Part shown: piece by piece, positions 19,203-26,905 of the stretch
How positions within the stretch are numbered: the first letter of the stretch is position 1
Layout of the letters: each line of letters opens with the position of its first letter
Origin: Paracoccaceae bacterium
GTDB lineage: Bacteria; Pseudomonadota; Alphaproteobacteria; Rhodobacterales; Rhodobacteraceae
Direction of reading: 5' to 3'
Assembly (NCBI GenBank): GCA_017854585.1
Contig: JAFMHK010000009.1
Location: 49,033-113,032 of the forward strand
DNA: 64,000 nucleotides
Notes under the pieces: generated by a model
The model's input: the letters and a program-made list of their open reading frames with translations, nothing else
The model's database searches: none
What the model was told of the DNA's origin: nothing
Translations under genes and position numbers: made by a program

Positions 19203-20153
19203 TCAGGCGTGCTGATCGAACAGAGCGCAAATCCTATCCATCACGGCATTGCGCATGGCTGGCCCCTCCATCAGGACCTCGTGCTCGGCACCGGGTATTT
19301 CCCACAATTCGCCCTTCGGCCACGTGGCCATACGGTCGTGAATGGCACTGGGTTCGACGATCCGCTCACGCGTGCCCAGAATGGTAAGACAAGACACATC
19401 GGGTGCCGGTAATTTCATCAACGTCTCGGTCTCGCGCAGGGCGGCACGTAGCCAGCTGGTTGATGGGCCCCCCAAGGCAAGTTCCGGGTGTTTGGCGACT
19501 TGACGGATCATGTAGTCGAATTGATCGCGGTCCGTCGTCAGGGGGTTGTCGTCGAATTCCATGGGCGTCGCAGGGCCGGTGGTTGGAGCAAAGGCCTTGC
19601 CAAAACCAAGTTGCCCGGCAAGCCCCAGTACCAGCGGCGAGATCGCGCGCAAGGCAGGCGCCATCTGGATACCCCACATCGGCGCCGTGAAGGTCGCGGC
19701 CCGCACGTCCAGCCCATCATGCAGCGCACGCAGGCCGATCGCCCCGCCCATCGAATGGGCGATCAGGAAATGTGGTGCCCGGAGGTTCAGCAGATCGAAC
19801 GCTGCCCGAACCGCGCTGAAATCCAGCCTGTATTCATCAAAGCTGACGACATGGCCCATGTCGCGCCGATGCGCTGGCCGGTCGGCCAATCCCTGACCGC
19901 GCCAATCGATCACCGCCATGGAATAGCCGCGCGCGGCCAGTTCGTTCGCCAGCCGCCCGTATTTCTCGATGTATTCGGTGCGGCCCGGGCACATGATAAC
20001 CGTGCCCTTTTCGCGTTCCGGGAAGATGCACATCCGAATGCGCGTCCCATCCGCCGTATTTACCCACCAGGTGCGCGCGCCTGCGGGTCCTTCAGCCACG
20101 TCGCCAAGGTAGGGGGCAGGTTGAAGATCGGGGATAGGGGCGCTGTTCGACAT
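19203..20153 (-). CDS. Alpha/beta hydrolase, lysophospholipase-like (PldB type)
   Basis: A 316-residue serine hydrolase with the nucleophile elbow AHSMGG (Ser134) and a catalytic-histidine candidate in GAEHEVL (His291). The acid position after the sixth strand reads GTRERIV, so Glu263 rather than the usual Asp may serve, unless the acid is elsewhere. IDWRGQGLADRP near residue 83 is the oxyanion-side loop typical of monoacylglycerol lipase and lysophospholipase relatives. No signal peptide. It is one base apart from, and co-directional with, the SCP2 gene upstream. Confidence 0.85.
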   Translation of the reverse strand: MSNSAPIPDLQPAPYLGDVAEGPAGARTWWVNTADGTRIRMCIFPEREKGTVIMCPGRTEYIEKYGRLANELAARGYSMAVIDWRGQGLADRPAHRRDMGHVVSFDEYRLDFSAVRAAFDLLNLRAPHFLIAHSMGGAIGLRALHDGLDVRAATFTAPMWGIQMAPALRAISPLVLGLAGQLGFGKAFAPTTGPATPMEFDDNPLTTDRDQFDYMIRQVAKHPELALGGPSTSWLRAALRETETLMKLPAPDVSCLTILGTRERIVEPSAIHDRMATWPKGELWEIPGAEHEVLMEGPAMRNAVMDRICALFDQHA

Positions 20154-20154
20154 G

Positions 20155-20448
20155 TCAGCTTAGCGCCGAGCCCAGTCTCATTGCGGTGCCCATATCGCCG
20201 TCCAGTTGCAGTTTGCCCGACATGAAAGCCGCCGTGGGGTTCAGATCGCCGGCCAGGATTTCCTGAAACGTGTCGGCATCCGCGGTCATCGTCACATCGG
20301 CGGTGTCAGCATCGGTTGCTTCGCGCACGCCTGCGCCATCCACCAAGACCGCGCCTTCGCCTGCGATGACGAATTTCGCCGTGCCGTCAAATCCATCAGC
20401 GATTTTTGCCGATAGCGCGGTAACCGCCGCGTCGATAATGCTGCTCAT
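20155..20448 (-). CDS. SCP2 sterol-binding domain protein
   Basis: A 97-residue single SCP2 domain, a hydrophobic-ligand carrier fold. Family marks are GTAKFVIAGEGAVLVD near the start and the C-terminal ILAGDLNPTAAFMSGKLQLD followed by GDMGTAMRLG. The ATG at 20448 is preferred over an upstream one because AGGAGAGA lies nine bases ahead and the domain starts right after it. It is the first gene of a two-gene unit with the lysophospholipase-like hydrolase, which hints at lipid handling; the ligand is unknown. Confidence 0.88.
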   Translation of the reverse strand: MSSIIDAAVTALSAKIADGFDGTAKFVIAGEGAVLVDGAGVREATDADTADVTMTADADTFQEILAGDLNPTAAFMSGKLQLDGDMGTAMRLGSALS

Positions 20449-20531
20449 AACGTTGTGTCTCTCCTGAATTTCAGCCTTCACGCTGCTTTGATATGGACCC
20501 GCAGCGCAAGGATGCTAGTCTTATATCTACC

Positions 20532-21095
20532 ATGCGGCGTATCAACCACCTTCTCAACATTGTCCTTGCGGCAGCCTGGCTGGGCTTTTGCCTGCCTGTC
20601 CCTGCCTATGCGCAAGACAGCGCGCGCCTGACTGAATTGCTTGAACGGCTGGCCACCCCTGATCTGCCCAATTGGGACCTGGTTGAGCGGGAAATCTACC
20701 AACGGTGGTCGATTTCTGGTTCCGCGACCGCTGATCTGCTGCTTGAACGCGGCCAGAGGGCGCTGGATGTCGAGGATTACGCCGCCGCCTATGACCATCT
20801 GACCGCGCTGACCGATCATGCGCCGGAATTTGCCGAGGGTTGGAATGCGCGTGCCACACTGTTCTTTCAGTTGGGCCAGTATGGGCCGTCGATCGCGGAT
20901 ATTCAGCATGTACTGGCGTTGAATCCGCATCATTTCGGCGCGCTGACCGGGCTTGCCATCATGCTGGAGGAAATGGACCAGCCCGAGGCTGCGCTGGAGG
21001 CCACGCGCGCCGCCCGCGCTATACATCCCAACCGTCCCGATCTAGAAGAGGCCGAGCAGCGTCTGGAACGGATGCTGGAAGGTACGGCGCTATAG
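20532..21095 (+). CDS. Secreted TPR-repeat protein
   Basis: A 187-residue protein with a Sec signal peptide (INHLLNIVLAAAWLGFCLPVPAYA, cleavage after AYA) followed by at least three tetratricopeptide repeats. Visible repeats are GQRALDVEDYAAAYDHLTAL, WNARATLFFQLGQYGPSI and LTGLAIMLEEMDQPEAALEA, so the periplasmic part is a protein-interaction scaffold. The ATG at 20532 opens the signal peptide; I see no good ribosome site. It is divergent from the SCP2 gene and followed 18 bases later by the helicase gene. Confidence 0.82.
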   Translation: MRRINHLLNIVLAAAWLGFCLPVPAYAQDSARLTELLERLATPDLPNWDLVEREIYQRWSISGSATADLLLERGQRALDVEDYAAAYDHLTALTDHAPEFAEGWNARATLFFQLGQYGPSIADIQHVLALNPHHFGALTGLAIMLEEMDQPEAALEATRAARAIHPNRPDLEEAEQRLERMLEGTAL

Positions 21096-21113
21096 ACCCT
21101 GTGGGGTCTGTGG

Positions 21114-23975
21114 TTGCGGGAAGTGGTGAACAGCATGATCAGCCAGGGGCGCATCGCGGCTGTTCTGGGGCCTACAAATACCGGAAAAACCCATTACGCG
21201 ATTGAACGGATGCTGGCGCATCGGACCGGCGTGATCGGCCTTCCGCTGCGTCTTTTGGCGCGCGAGGTCTATGACAAGATCGTTGGCATTCGCGGCCCGT
21301 CTGTCGTTGCGCTGGTCACGGGTGAAGAACGGATCGTCCCCGAACGCGCGCAATACTGGGTCTGCACGGTCGAGGCGATGCCCACCGGCATGGGGTGTGA
21401 TTTTCTGGCTCTGGACGAGGTGCAGCTATGCGCCGATCCCGAACGTGGTCACGTGTTCACCGACCGGCTTCTCAATGCGCGGGGGTTACACGAAACCTTG
21501 TTTCTGGGGGCCGAAACCATGCGCCCCGCGATTGCCGCACTGGTCCCCGGCTGCCAGTTCATCAAACGAGAGCGGTTTTCGGAACTTACCCACACTGGGT
21601 CGAAAAAGATAAGCCGAATGCCATCTCGCAGCGCAATCGTCGGCTTTTCTGTTGAAAATGTATATGCCATCGCGGAACTGCTGCGCCGAACCAAGGGCGG
21701 GGCAGCCGTCGTCATGGGCGCGCTTTCGCCCCGGACGCGCAATGCGCAGGTGGAACTTTACCAAAACGGCGATGTCGATACGCTGGTCGCCACCGATGCG
21801 ATCGGTATGGGCCTTAACCTTGATATCAAGCATGTTGCGTTTTCGGGCCTGCGCAAGTTCGACGGGCGGCGCATGCGTGATTTGCAGCCCAATGAATTGG
21901 CCCAGATCGCGGGCCGCGCCGGTCGTTATACCGAAGCGGGAACCTTTGGCGTGACCGGTGAGGCAAGCCCGCTGCGCGACGATGTGGTGGATGCGATCTC
22001 CAATCATCGCTTTGTGCCCATCCGCAAACTGCAATGGCGCAATTCGCGGTTGGAGTTTGGAACGGTTGGCCGGCTGATCGGCTCGTTGGAGGAACGCACC
22101 GACAACGAATGGCTGTCGCGGGCGCGCGAAGCCGATGACCTGATGACCCTGCGTGCGATCTCGGACCGGGCCGAGGTGGCCGCCAAGATACGCGACGCAC
22201 GCGATGTGCGTCTGTTGTGGGATGTGTGCCGCATTCCTGATTTTCGGGGCATCAGCCATGCCGAGCACGCCGACCTCCTGGGCCGTATATTCGAGTTTCT
22301 CCACGATCTTGGCCGGGTTCCCGACGACTGGATGGCCGCACAGGTCAAACGCATCGACCGGGTCGAGGGCGACATCGACACATTGTCAAAACGCTTGGCA
22401 TATATCCGCACATGGACCTATGTGGCGCAGCGCAAGGGCTGGGTAGATGATGAATCTCATTGGCGTGACGCCACGCGTGCCGTAGAAGACCGCCTGTCAG
22501 ATGCGCTTCATGGTGCCCTGACCCAACGATTTGTCGATCGGCGCACATCCGTGTTGCTGCGCCGATTGAAGCAGAAGGAGAGCCTTGTGGCCGACGTGAA
22601 TGACAAGGGTGAAGTGACTGTTGAGGGGCAATTCGTTGGCCGGCTGGAAGGGTTCCGCTTCCGGTTGGACAAGGACGCAACCTCGGATGAGGCCAAGACC
22701 CTGCAGCAGGCGGCCGTGGCGGCTTTGCGCCCGGAATTCCACCTGCGCGCCGACAGGTTCTATAACGCACCCGATACCGAATTCGACGTGACCGAACAGG
22801 GCGGGTTGATGTGGGGTGATCAGGCGGTCGGCAAGTTGATTGCGGGCCCCGAGGCCCTGAAACCCACCGCCGAAGCCTTTGCCGACGACGCCGCCGGCCC
22901 AGAGGTGATCACCAAGGTCCAGCGCCGGTTGCAGCATTTCATCGACCGTCGCATTGCCGCGCAGTTCGAACCGCTGGTGGCGATGTCGCGGGACGAGGCG
23001 CTGACCGGGATGGCGCGCGGGTTCGCGTTCCGGATGGTTGAGGCGTTGGGCGTGCTGCCACGTGCCGACATCGCGGCCGAGGTCAAGGATCTGGATCAGG
23101 AGGCGCGCGCCCTGCTGCGCAAGCACGGCATCCGCTTTGGCCAGTTCACCGTTTTCATGCCCTTGCTGTTGAAGCCCGCCCCGACGCGGTTGCGGCTGGT
23201 CTTGTGGGGCCTGTCCAAGGGGCTGGCGGAATTTCCGGAAAGCCCGCCGCCGGGTCTGGTCACGATCCCGAATGATGCCGCCCGGCCCGCAGGTTATTAC
23301 ACCATGTCAGGCTACCGCGCGGCAGGCACCCGCGCCATTCGCATCGATATGCTGGAACGGCTGGCAGACATGCTGCGCGGTCTGGACACTCGGGGTGGGT
23401 TCGAAGGCAACGCCGACATGTTGTCGATCACGGGCCTGACGCTGGAACAGTTCGTCGATCTGATGGGTGGGCTTGGATACAAGGCCGAACGCGGAGAGCG
23501 GCCCAAAGTCAAACCCGCTGTCGCCGCGCCCGTCACTGTGGCCGAACCCGCCGCGACCTTGGCGCCCGAAACCTCGCCCGAGGATACCGTGGAGGTGCCC
23601 CCTGCGACCGAACCTGAAGGCATCGACACAGCCGCGCCCGTTCCGGCGATAAGCTCTGAGGATGCGCCGACCGACCTGCCGGACGGCGATGCGATCGTCG
23701 CGACCGTGTCAGAGACGCCAGAGACCGAGGTGTTCTACACGTTCACCTGGGCCCCGCGCCGCCGTCCCAATCAGCAAGGTCAGCAAGCCCGGCCCGAAGG
23801 CAGCAAGCCCAATCGCGGCAAGCGTCAAGGGCAGGGGGCCAAGCCCAAGGGTGGGAAGCCGCCGCGCGACAACTCCAAGGCGCAAAGCTTCTCATCCCGA
23901 CCGGAAAAGAAGGATCGGATCGACCCGGACAATCCGTTTGCGCAGGCGCTCATGGGCCTCAAGGGTCGCACCTGA
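21114..23975 (+). CDS. Suv3-like superfamily 2 RNA helicase with basic C-terminal tail
   Basis: A ~950-residue helicase. Walker A GPTNTGKTHYA lies near the N-terminus, then LDEVQLCADPERGH (motif II region), ATDAIGMGLNLDI (motif V) and QIAGRAGRY (motif VI), the layout of mitochondrial Suv3/MgpS relatives. The core is followed by a Suv3-like C-terminal region and, after about residue 800, a disordered acidic Ala/Pro/Glu linker and a Lys/Arg/Gly/Gln-rich tail (e.g. KPNRGKRQGQGAKPKGGKPP) likely to bind RNA. Start is uncertain: TTG 21114, GTG 21123 or 21126, or ATG 21135. Its stop lies within the start of the S4 gene. Confidence 0.87.
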   Translation: MREVVNSMISQGRIAAVLGPTNTGKTHYAIERMLAHRTGVIGLPLRLLAREVYDKIVGIRGPSVVALVTGEERIVPERAQYWVCTVEAMPTGMGCDFLALDEVQLCADPERGHVFTDRLLNARGLHETLFLGAETMRPAIAALVPGCQFIKRERFSELTHTGSKKISRMPSRSAIVGFSVENVYAIAELLRRTKGGAAVVMGALSPRTRNAQVELYQNGDVDTLVATDAIGMGLNLDIKHVAFSGLRKFDGRRMRDLQPNELAQIAGRAGRYTEAGTFGVTGEASPLRDDVVDAISNHRFVPIRKLQWRNSRLEFGTVGRLIGSLEERTDNEWLSRAREADDLMTLRAISDRAEVAAKIRDARDVRLLWDVCRIPDFRGISHAEHADLLGRIFEFLHDLGRVPDDWMAAQVKRIDRVEGDIDTLSKRLAYIRTWTYVAQRKGWVDDESHWRDATRAVEDRLSDALHGALTQRFVDRRTSVLLRRLKQKESLVADVNDKGEVTVEGQFVGRLEGFRFRLDKDATSDEAKTLQQAAVAALRPEFHLRADRFYNAPDTEFDVTEQGGLMWGDQAVGKLIAGPEALKPTAEAFADDAAGPEVITKVQRRLQHFIDRRIAAQFEPLVAMSRDEALTGMARGFAFRMVEALGVLPRADIAAEVKDLDQEARALLRKHGIRFGQFTVFMPLLLKPAPTRLRLVLWGLSKGLAEFPESPPPGLVTIPNDAARPAGYYTMSGYRAAGTRAIRIDMLERLADMLRGLDTRGGFEGNADMLSITGLTLEQFVDLMGGLGYKAERGERPKVKPAVAAPVTVAEPAATLAPETSPEDTVEVPPATEPEGIDTAAPVPAISSEDAPTDLPDGDAIVATVSETPETEVFYTFTWAPRRRPNQQGQQARPEGSKPNRGKRQGQGAKPKGGKPPRDNSKAQSFSSRPEKKDRIDPDNPFAQALMGLKGRT

Positions 23976-24343
23976 CCGAGGCGCGCCCTACCGATCGGAT
24001 CGACAAATGGCTGTGGCAGGCGCGGTTTTTCAAAACGCGCACCAATGCTGCAGGGCAGGTCAAGGACGGTCATGTGCGGGTAAACGGCAACCGGGTCATC
24101 AAACCCGCCTTTGCCATCGGTGCCGGTGACACACTGACCTTTCCGCAAGGGCGCAATATTCGGGTGGTGCGCATTCTGGCGCTGGCCACTCGGCGTGGTC
24201 CGGCCGCCGAGGCGCAGACGCTTTTCGACGACCTGACCCCGCCCGATACGCCCAAACCGGCCCGCGTTGGCGCCCGCCCGACCAAGAAAGACCGCCGCGA
24301 TCTGGACGCCTCGCGCGATTGGCCGGACACATCCGAAGGCTAG
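23972..24343 (+). CDS. S4-domain RNA-binding protein (Hsp15/HslR-like), apparent CTG start
   Basis: A 123-residue protein with an S4 domain: RIDKWLWQARFFKTRTNAAG then VKDGHVRVNGNRVIKPAF and AIGAGDTLTF, as in Hsp15/HslR, which binds stalled 50S-peptidyl-tRNA. The C-terminus is basic (ARPTKKDRRDL). The conserved domain starts 16 bases after the helicase stop, and no ATG, GTG or TTG lies in frame ahead of it in that area. The only plausible initiation site is CTG at 23972, overlapping the stop as CTGA and preceded by AAGGG six bases upstream. A 24074 ATG would delete half the domain. Confidence 0.82.
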   Translation: MTEARPTDRIDKWLWQARFFKTRTNAAGQVKDGHVRVNGNRVIKPAFAIGAGDTLTFPQGRNIRVVRILALATRRGPAAEAQTLFDDLTPPDTPKPARVGARPTKKDRRDLDASRDWPDTSEG

Positions 24344-24477
24344 AGCAAGCCATGTTCTTTTGATCTGTCAACAAAAGTTTACACTTTGCCGCAGCCGCTT
24401 GGCTCTCCCGGTCTTGCAATGGTCCATTTGCTGACGTAGCTAACCACGACACTCAAGACCAAGTTCGAGGCCCCTCC

Positions 24478-24813
24478 ATGACCTACGTCGTCACCGACAG
24501 TTGCATCGCCTGCAAATACACCGACTGCGTCGAGGTCTGCCCCGTCGATTGTTTCTATGAGGGGGAGAACATGCTTGTGATCCACCCTGATGAATGCATC
24601 GATTGCGGCGTCTGCGAACCGGAGTGCCCCGCCGATGCCATTCGCCCGGATACCGAGCCGGACATGGAAAAATGGGTGGAATTCAACCGCAAGTATTCCG
24701 AAGCATGGCCCGTGATCATCACCAAGAAAGATCCGTTGCCTGACGCAGAAGCGATGGACGGCAAACCGGGCAAGATGGAGCTGTTCAGCGAGGTGCCCGG
24801 CGAGGGCGGCTGA
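24478..24813 (+). CDS. fdxA: Seven-iron ferredoxin FdxA ([3Fe-4S][4Fe-4S])
   Basis: A 111-residue ferredoxin of the Azotobacter FdI type. Cysteines 9, 17 and 50 fit the [3Fe-4S] site and 21, 40, 43 and 46 the [4Fe-4S] site ([14 protein letters not shown] and [12 protein letters not shown]). The C-terminal extension ([20 protein letters not shown]) is standard for FdxA. Upstream, at 24357-24377, a CTTTTG/CAAAAG inverted repeat may be part of the control region. The gene sits between the S4 and carD genes, a neighbourhood common in related genomes. Confidence 0.95.
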   Translation: MTYVVTDSCIACKYTDCVEVCPVDCFYEGENMLVIHPDECIDCGVCEPECPADAIRPDTEPDMEKWVEFNRKYSEAWPVIITKKDPLPDAEAMDGKPGKMELFSEVPGEGG

Positions 24814-24903
24814 TACCCGATTCGTGGGCGGATCGATGTGGTTTTGCCCACGCTGTACTGCACAAAGCCCCTGTAAATGCAGGGATTCATGTGATGCTGC
24901 GAG

Positions 24904-24940
24904 TGCGAATCTTTAAATGATGCGAATCTTGTGCTATATA
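24904..24940 (+). promoter_or_regulatory. Direct repeat and AT-rich element upstream of carD
   Basis: The ten bases TGCGAATCTT occur twice, at 24904-24913 and 24921-24930, a 17-base period. The second copy is followed by GTGCTATATAT, a good -10 candidate (TATATA, 24935-24940), with TTTAAA 17 bases before it as a weak -35. The repeats straddle the -35 position, as an activator or repressor site would. The mRNA leader to the carD ATG would be about 145 bases. Confidence 0.4.
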
Positions 24941-25089
24941 TCCCTCACAACCATTGTCTGTGAGTAACTCGCCAGTCAGGTCCGCCAACCTGCCCGCTTC
25001 ACTCAACCGCACAATATAACCCAGTGGGAAGCGAGGCTTTCCGCCGGTTTTTTGTCGGCTGATCCCGCGGATTGAAAGGAATGCCACTT

Positions 25090-25602
25090 ATGTCAAAGAC
25101 CCGGAAACCGCAGGACTTCAGCCCGAATGAATTCGTTGTGTATCCCGCACACGGCGTTGGCCGGATTGTCTCCATCGAGGAGCAGGAAATCGCTGGCCTC
25201 ACCATGGAGCTGTTCGTCGTCTCGTTCGAAAAGGACAAGATGACCTTGCGTGTCCCGACCGCAAAGGCAACCGAGTTTGGAATGCGATCGCTGTCCAGCC
25301 CCGATATCGTGTCCAAAGCCATGGATACGCTGAAGGGCAAGGCGCGCGTGAAGCGTGCCATGTGGTCGCGCCGTGCGCAGGAATACGAACAAAAGATCAA
25401 CTCGGGCGATCTGATCTCGATCGCGGAGGTGGTACGCGACCTGCACCGCGCCGACGATCAGCGCGAGCAGAGCTATTCCGAGCGTCAGCTTTACGAAGCG
25501 GCGCTTGAGCGTCTGACCCGTGAACTGGCCGCCGTAAAAGGTATGGATGAGGCTGGTGTGCAGAAGCAAGTCGACGATGTGCTGACGGCCCGCGCTGCCT
25601 GA
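25090..25602 (+). CDS. carD: CarD family transcriptional regulator
   Basis: A 170-residue CarD-type RNA polymerase-binding protein that stabilises open complexes at promoters. The N-terminal Tudor-like RNAP-interaction domain shows PNEFVVYPAHGVGRIVSIEEQEI. The helical C-terminal domain includes KGKARVKRAMWSRRAQEYEQ and SYSERQLYEAALERLTREL. The ATG at 25090 is chosen over one at 25081 because AAAGGA is nine bases away from the former and adjacent to the latter, and family members begin MSK. A strong terminator follows 26 bases after the stop. Confidence 0.94.
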   Translation: MSKTRKPQDFSPNEFVVYPAHGVGRIVSIEEQEIAGLTMELFVVSFEKDKMTLRVPTAKATEFGMRSLSSPDIVSKAMDTLKGKARVKRAMWSRRAQEYEQKINSGDLISIAEVVRDLHRADDQREQSYSERQLYEAALERLTRELAAVKGMDEAGVQKQVDDVLTARAA

Positions 25603-25628
25603 CCAAGCCACACCGATTACCATGATTG

Positions 25629-25660
25629 GCCCGCCCGCGCAGATCGCCGGGCGGGCTTTT
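25629..25660 (+). terminator. Intrinsic terminator of carD
   Basis: Nine-base perfect GC arms (GCCCGCCCG and CGGGCGGGC) around a ten-base loop, immediately followed by TTTT. A textbook rho-independent terminator. Confidence 0.88.
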
Positions 25661-25780
25661 CCTTTGCGTTTTCACCGCAATGCCTGCGCCCCTGCGGTTC
25701 GCCAAAATGACTTGCGTAATATCAACACCACGTCTGCCAGACAGGCCGATATTCGCTGAATACTTGATTGGAGGATCATT

Positions 25781-26050
25781 ATGAAACTTAAAGCTCTTGC
25801 TCTCTTGTCCGCCGCGAGCCTTGCAATTGCAGGTTGCCAGCCGACCCCACAAAACCAAGCCATTGCCGGCGGTGTTTTCGGTGCCGCAGTTGGGCTGGTC
25901 GGCGCTGAAATGCTGGATGCAAATCCACAGTGGACAGCGATTGCCGTGCTGGCAGGGGCCGCGGCGGGCACCTTGATCGCGCAAAACCAGTCAACCCGGC
26001 AATGTGCCTATGCTGACGGGTTTGGCGGTTACTACACGGCCCCGTGCTAG
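25781..26050 (+). CDS. Glycine-zipper lipoprotein
   Basis: An 89-residue protein with a lipoprotein signal (ALALLSAASLAIAGC, lipobox IAGC, mature Cys at 19) and two Gly/Ala-rich hydrophobic stretches (AIAGGVFGAAVGLVGAEML and IAVLAGAAAGTLIAQ), the pattern of glycine-zipper 2TM lipoproteins. It ends CAYADGFGGYYTAPC. TTGGAGGATCATT precedes the ATG. The 3' end overlaps the convergent cobS gene by four bases. It probably sits in the outer membrane envelope; no further function can be read. Confidence 0.8.
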   Translation: MKLKALALLSAASLAIAGCQPTPQNQAIAGGVFGAAVGLVGAEMLDANPQWTAIAVLAGAAAGTLIAQNQSTRQCAYADGFGGYYTAPC

Positions 26051-26820
26051 GTCAGAGCAACGACCAGCGCGGCCAATGCGGCGATCTCGGCCAGTTGTTG
26101 GCCCGCGCCCAGAATATCCCCGGTTTGCCCGCCGATCTTGCGGTGGGCAAGCCAGCCGGTTCCGATCAGCGCCGCCACGGCGGCGATTGCTGAAACAAGG
26201 CCAGCAGCAGGCCCGATTGTCAGCACCACGACGCCAGCTGACAACAGACCGGCGATGATTGCGGTGGATGCCGCCGGGCGGCCGACGCTGTGGGCCAACC
26301 CGTCCTGCCGGGCAAAGGGCAAGGCCGTCATCAGGCCCACCATGCCAGCACGCCCAAGCGCCGCGCTGGCGATCATCGCGGGCCATATGACGTTGCCCTC
26401 GATCAGGCTGACCAGCAGCGCCCATTTCACACCCACTGACACGATCAGCGCAAGCACCCCATAGGTGCCGATATGGCTGTCGCGCATGATCTCCAGCCGT
26501 CGTGCAGGCGTCCAGCCGCCCCAGAGACCATCGGCGCTGTCGGCCAGCCCGTCTTCGTGCATTGCTCCGGTCGCAATCACGGCGGCGGTAATGGCCAGAC
26601 CCGCCGCCACTGCAATCGGCAGTCCCATGGCCGTGCCGCCCACCGCCACCGCACCACCTAATGCGCCGATGATGGCGCCCGCAAGCGGCCATGCCCAGGC
26701 GGCGCGCGCCCCGCGTGTCAGATCACCATGCGCTGGCAGCGGCAGACGGGTCAGCAGGCCAAGCGCCAGCCAAAGGTCGCGTGACCGCAGCAAGCCATCA
26801 TCCTTGTCGTGTTCAGGCAT
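26047..26820 (-). CDS. cobS: Adenosylcobinamide-GDP ribazoletransferase (cobalamin synthase)
   Basis: A 257-residue polytopic membrane enzyme that joins adenosylcobinamide-GDP to alpha-ribazole, the penultimate step of B12 assembly. The acidic signature GAMHEDGLADSADGLWGG is present, followed by RRLEIMRDSHIGTYGVLAL, and then several hydrophobic helices to the C-terminus. Start at 26820 with AAAGG upstream. It is divergent from cobT across 85 bases that contain a palindrome, fitting joint control. It supplies cofactor to the B12-dependent mutase encoded near 6.6-8.7 kb. Confidence 0.94.
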   Translation of the reverse strand: MPEHDKDDGLLRSRDLWLALGLLTRLPLPAHGDLTRGARAAWAWPLAGAIIGALGGAVAVGGTAMGLPIAVAAGLAITAAVIATGAMHEDGLADSADGLWGGWTPARRLEIMRDSHIGTYGVLALIVSVGVKWALLVSLIEGNVIWPAMIASAALGRAGMVGLMTALPFARQDGLAHSVGRPAASTAIIAGLLSAGVVVLTIGPAAGLVSAIAAVAALIGTGWLAHRKIGGQTGDILGAGQQLAEIAALAALVVALT

Positions 26821-26847
26821 AAACTGGGCCTTTCTGTCGCGGGACTG

Positions 26848-26865
26848 TATCGCCGACTGGCGATA
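26848..26865. promoter_or_regulatory. Palindrome between divergent cobS and cobT
   Basis: TATCGCC GACT GGCGATA is a perfect 7+7 inverted repeat centred in the 85-bp space between the two start codons. No cobalamin-riboswitch B12 box is visible and the space is too short for one, so a protein operator is the likelier reading. Confidence 0.4.
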
Positions 26866-26905
26866 GACACGAATCCGACAACATCCGCAACAAAAGGTCA
26901 GGTCC

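Noticed and set aside
24901..24940. CtrA-type TTAA-N7-TTAA site upstream of carD
   Set aside because: Only one TTAA half is present; the second position does not match.
26821..26905. Cobalamin riboswitch upstream of cobT
   Set aside because: The spacer is 85 bases and I see no B12-box-like sequence or long leader.
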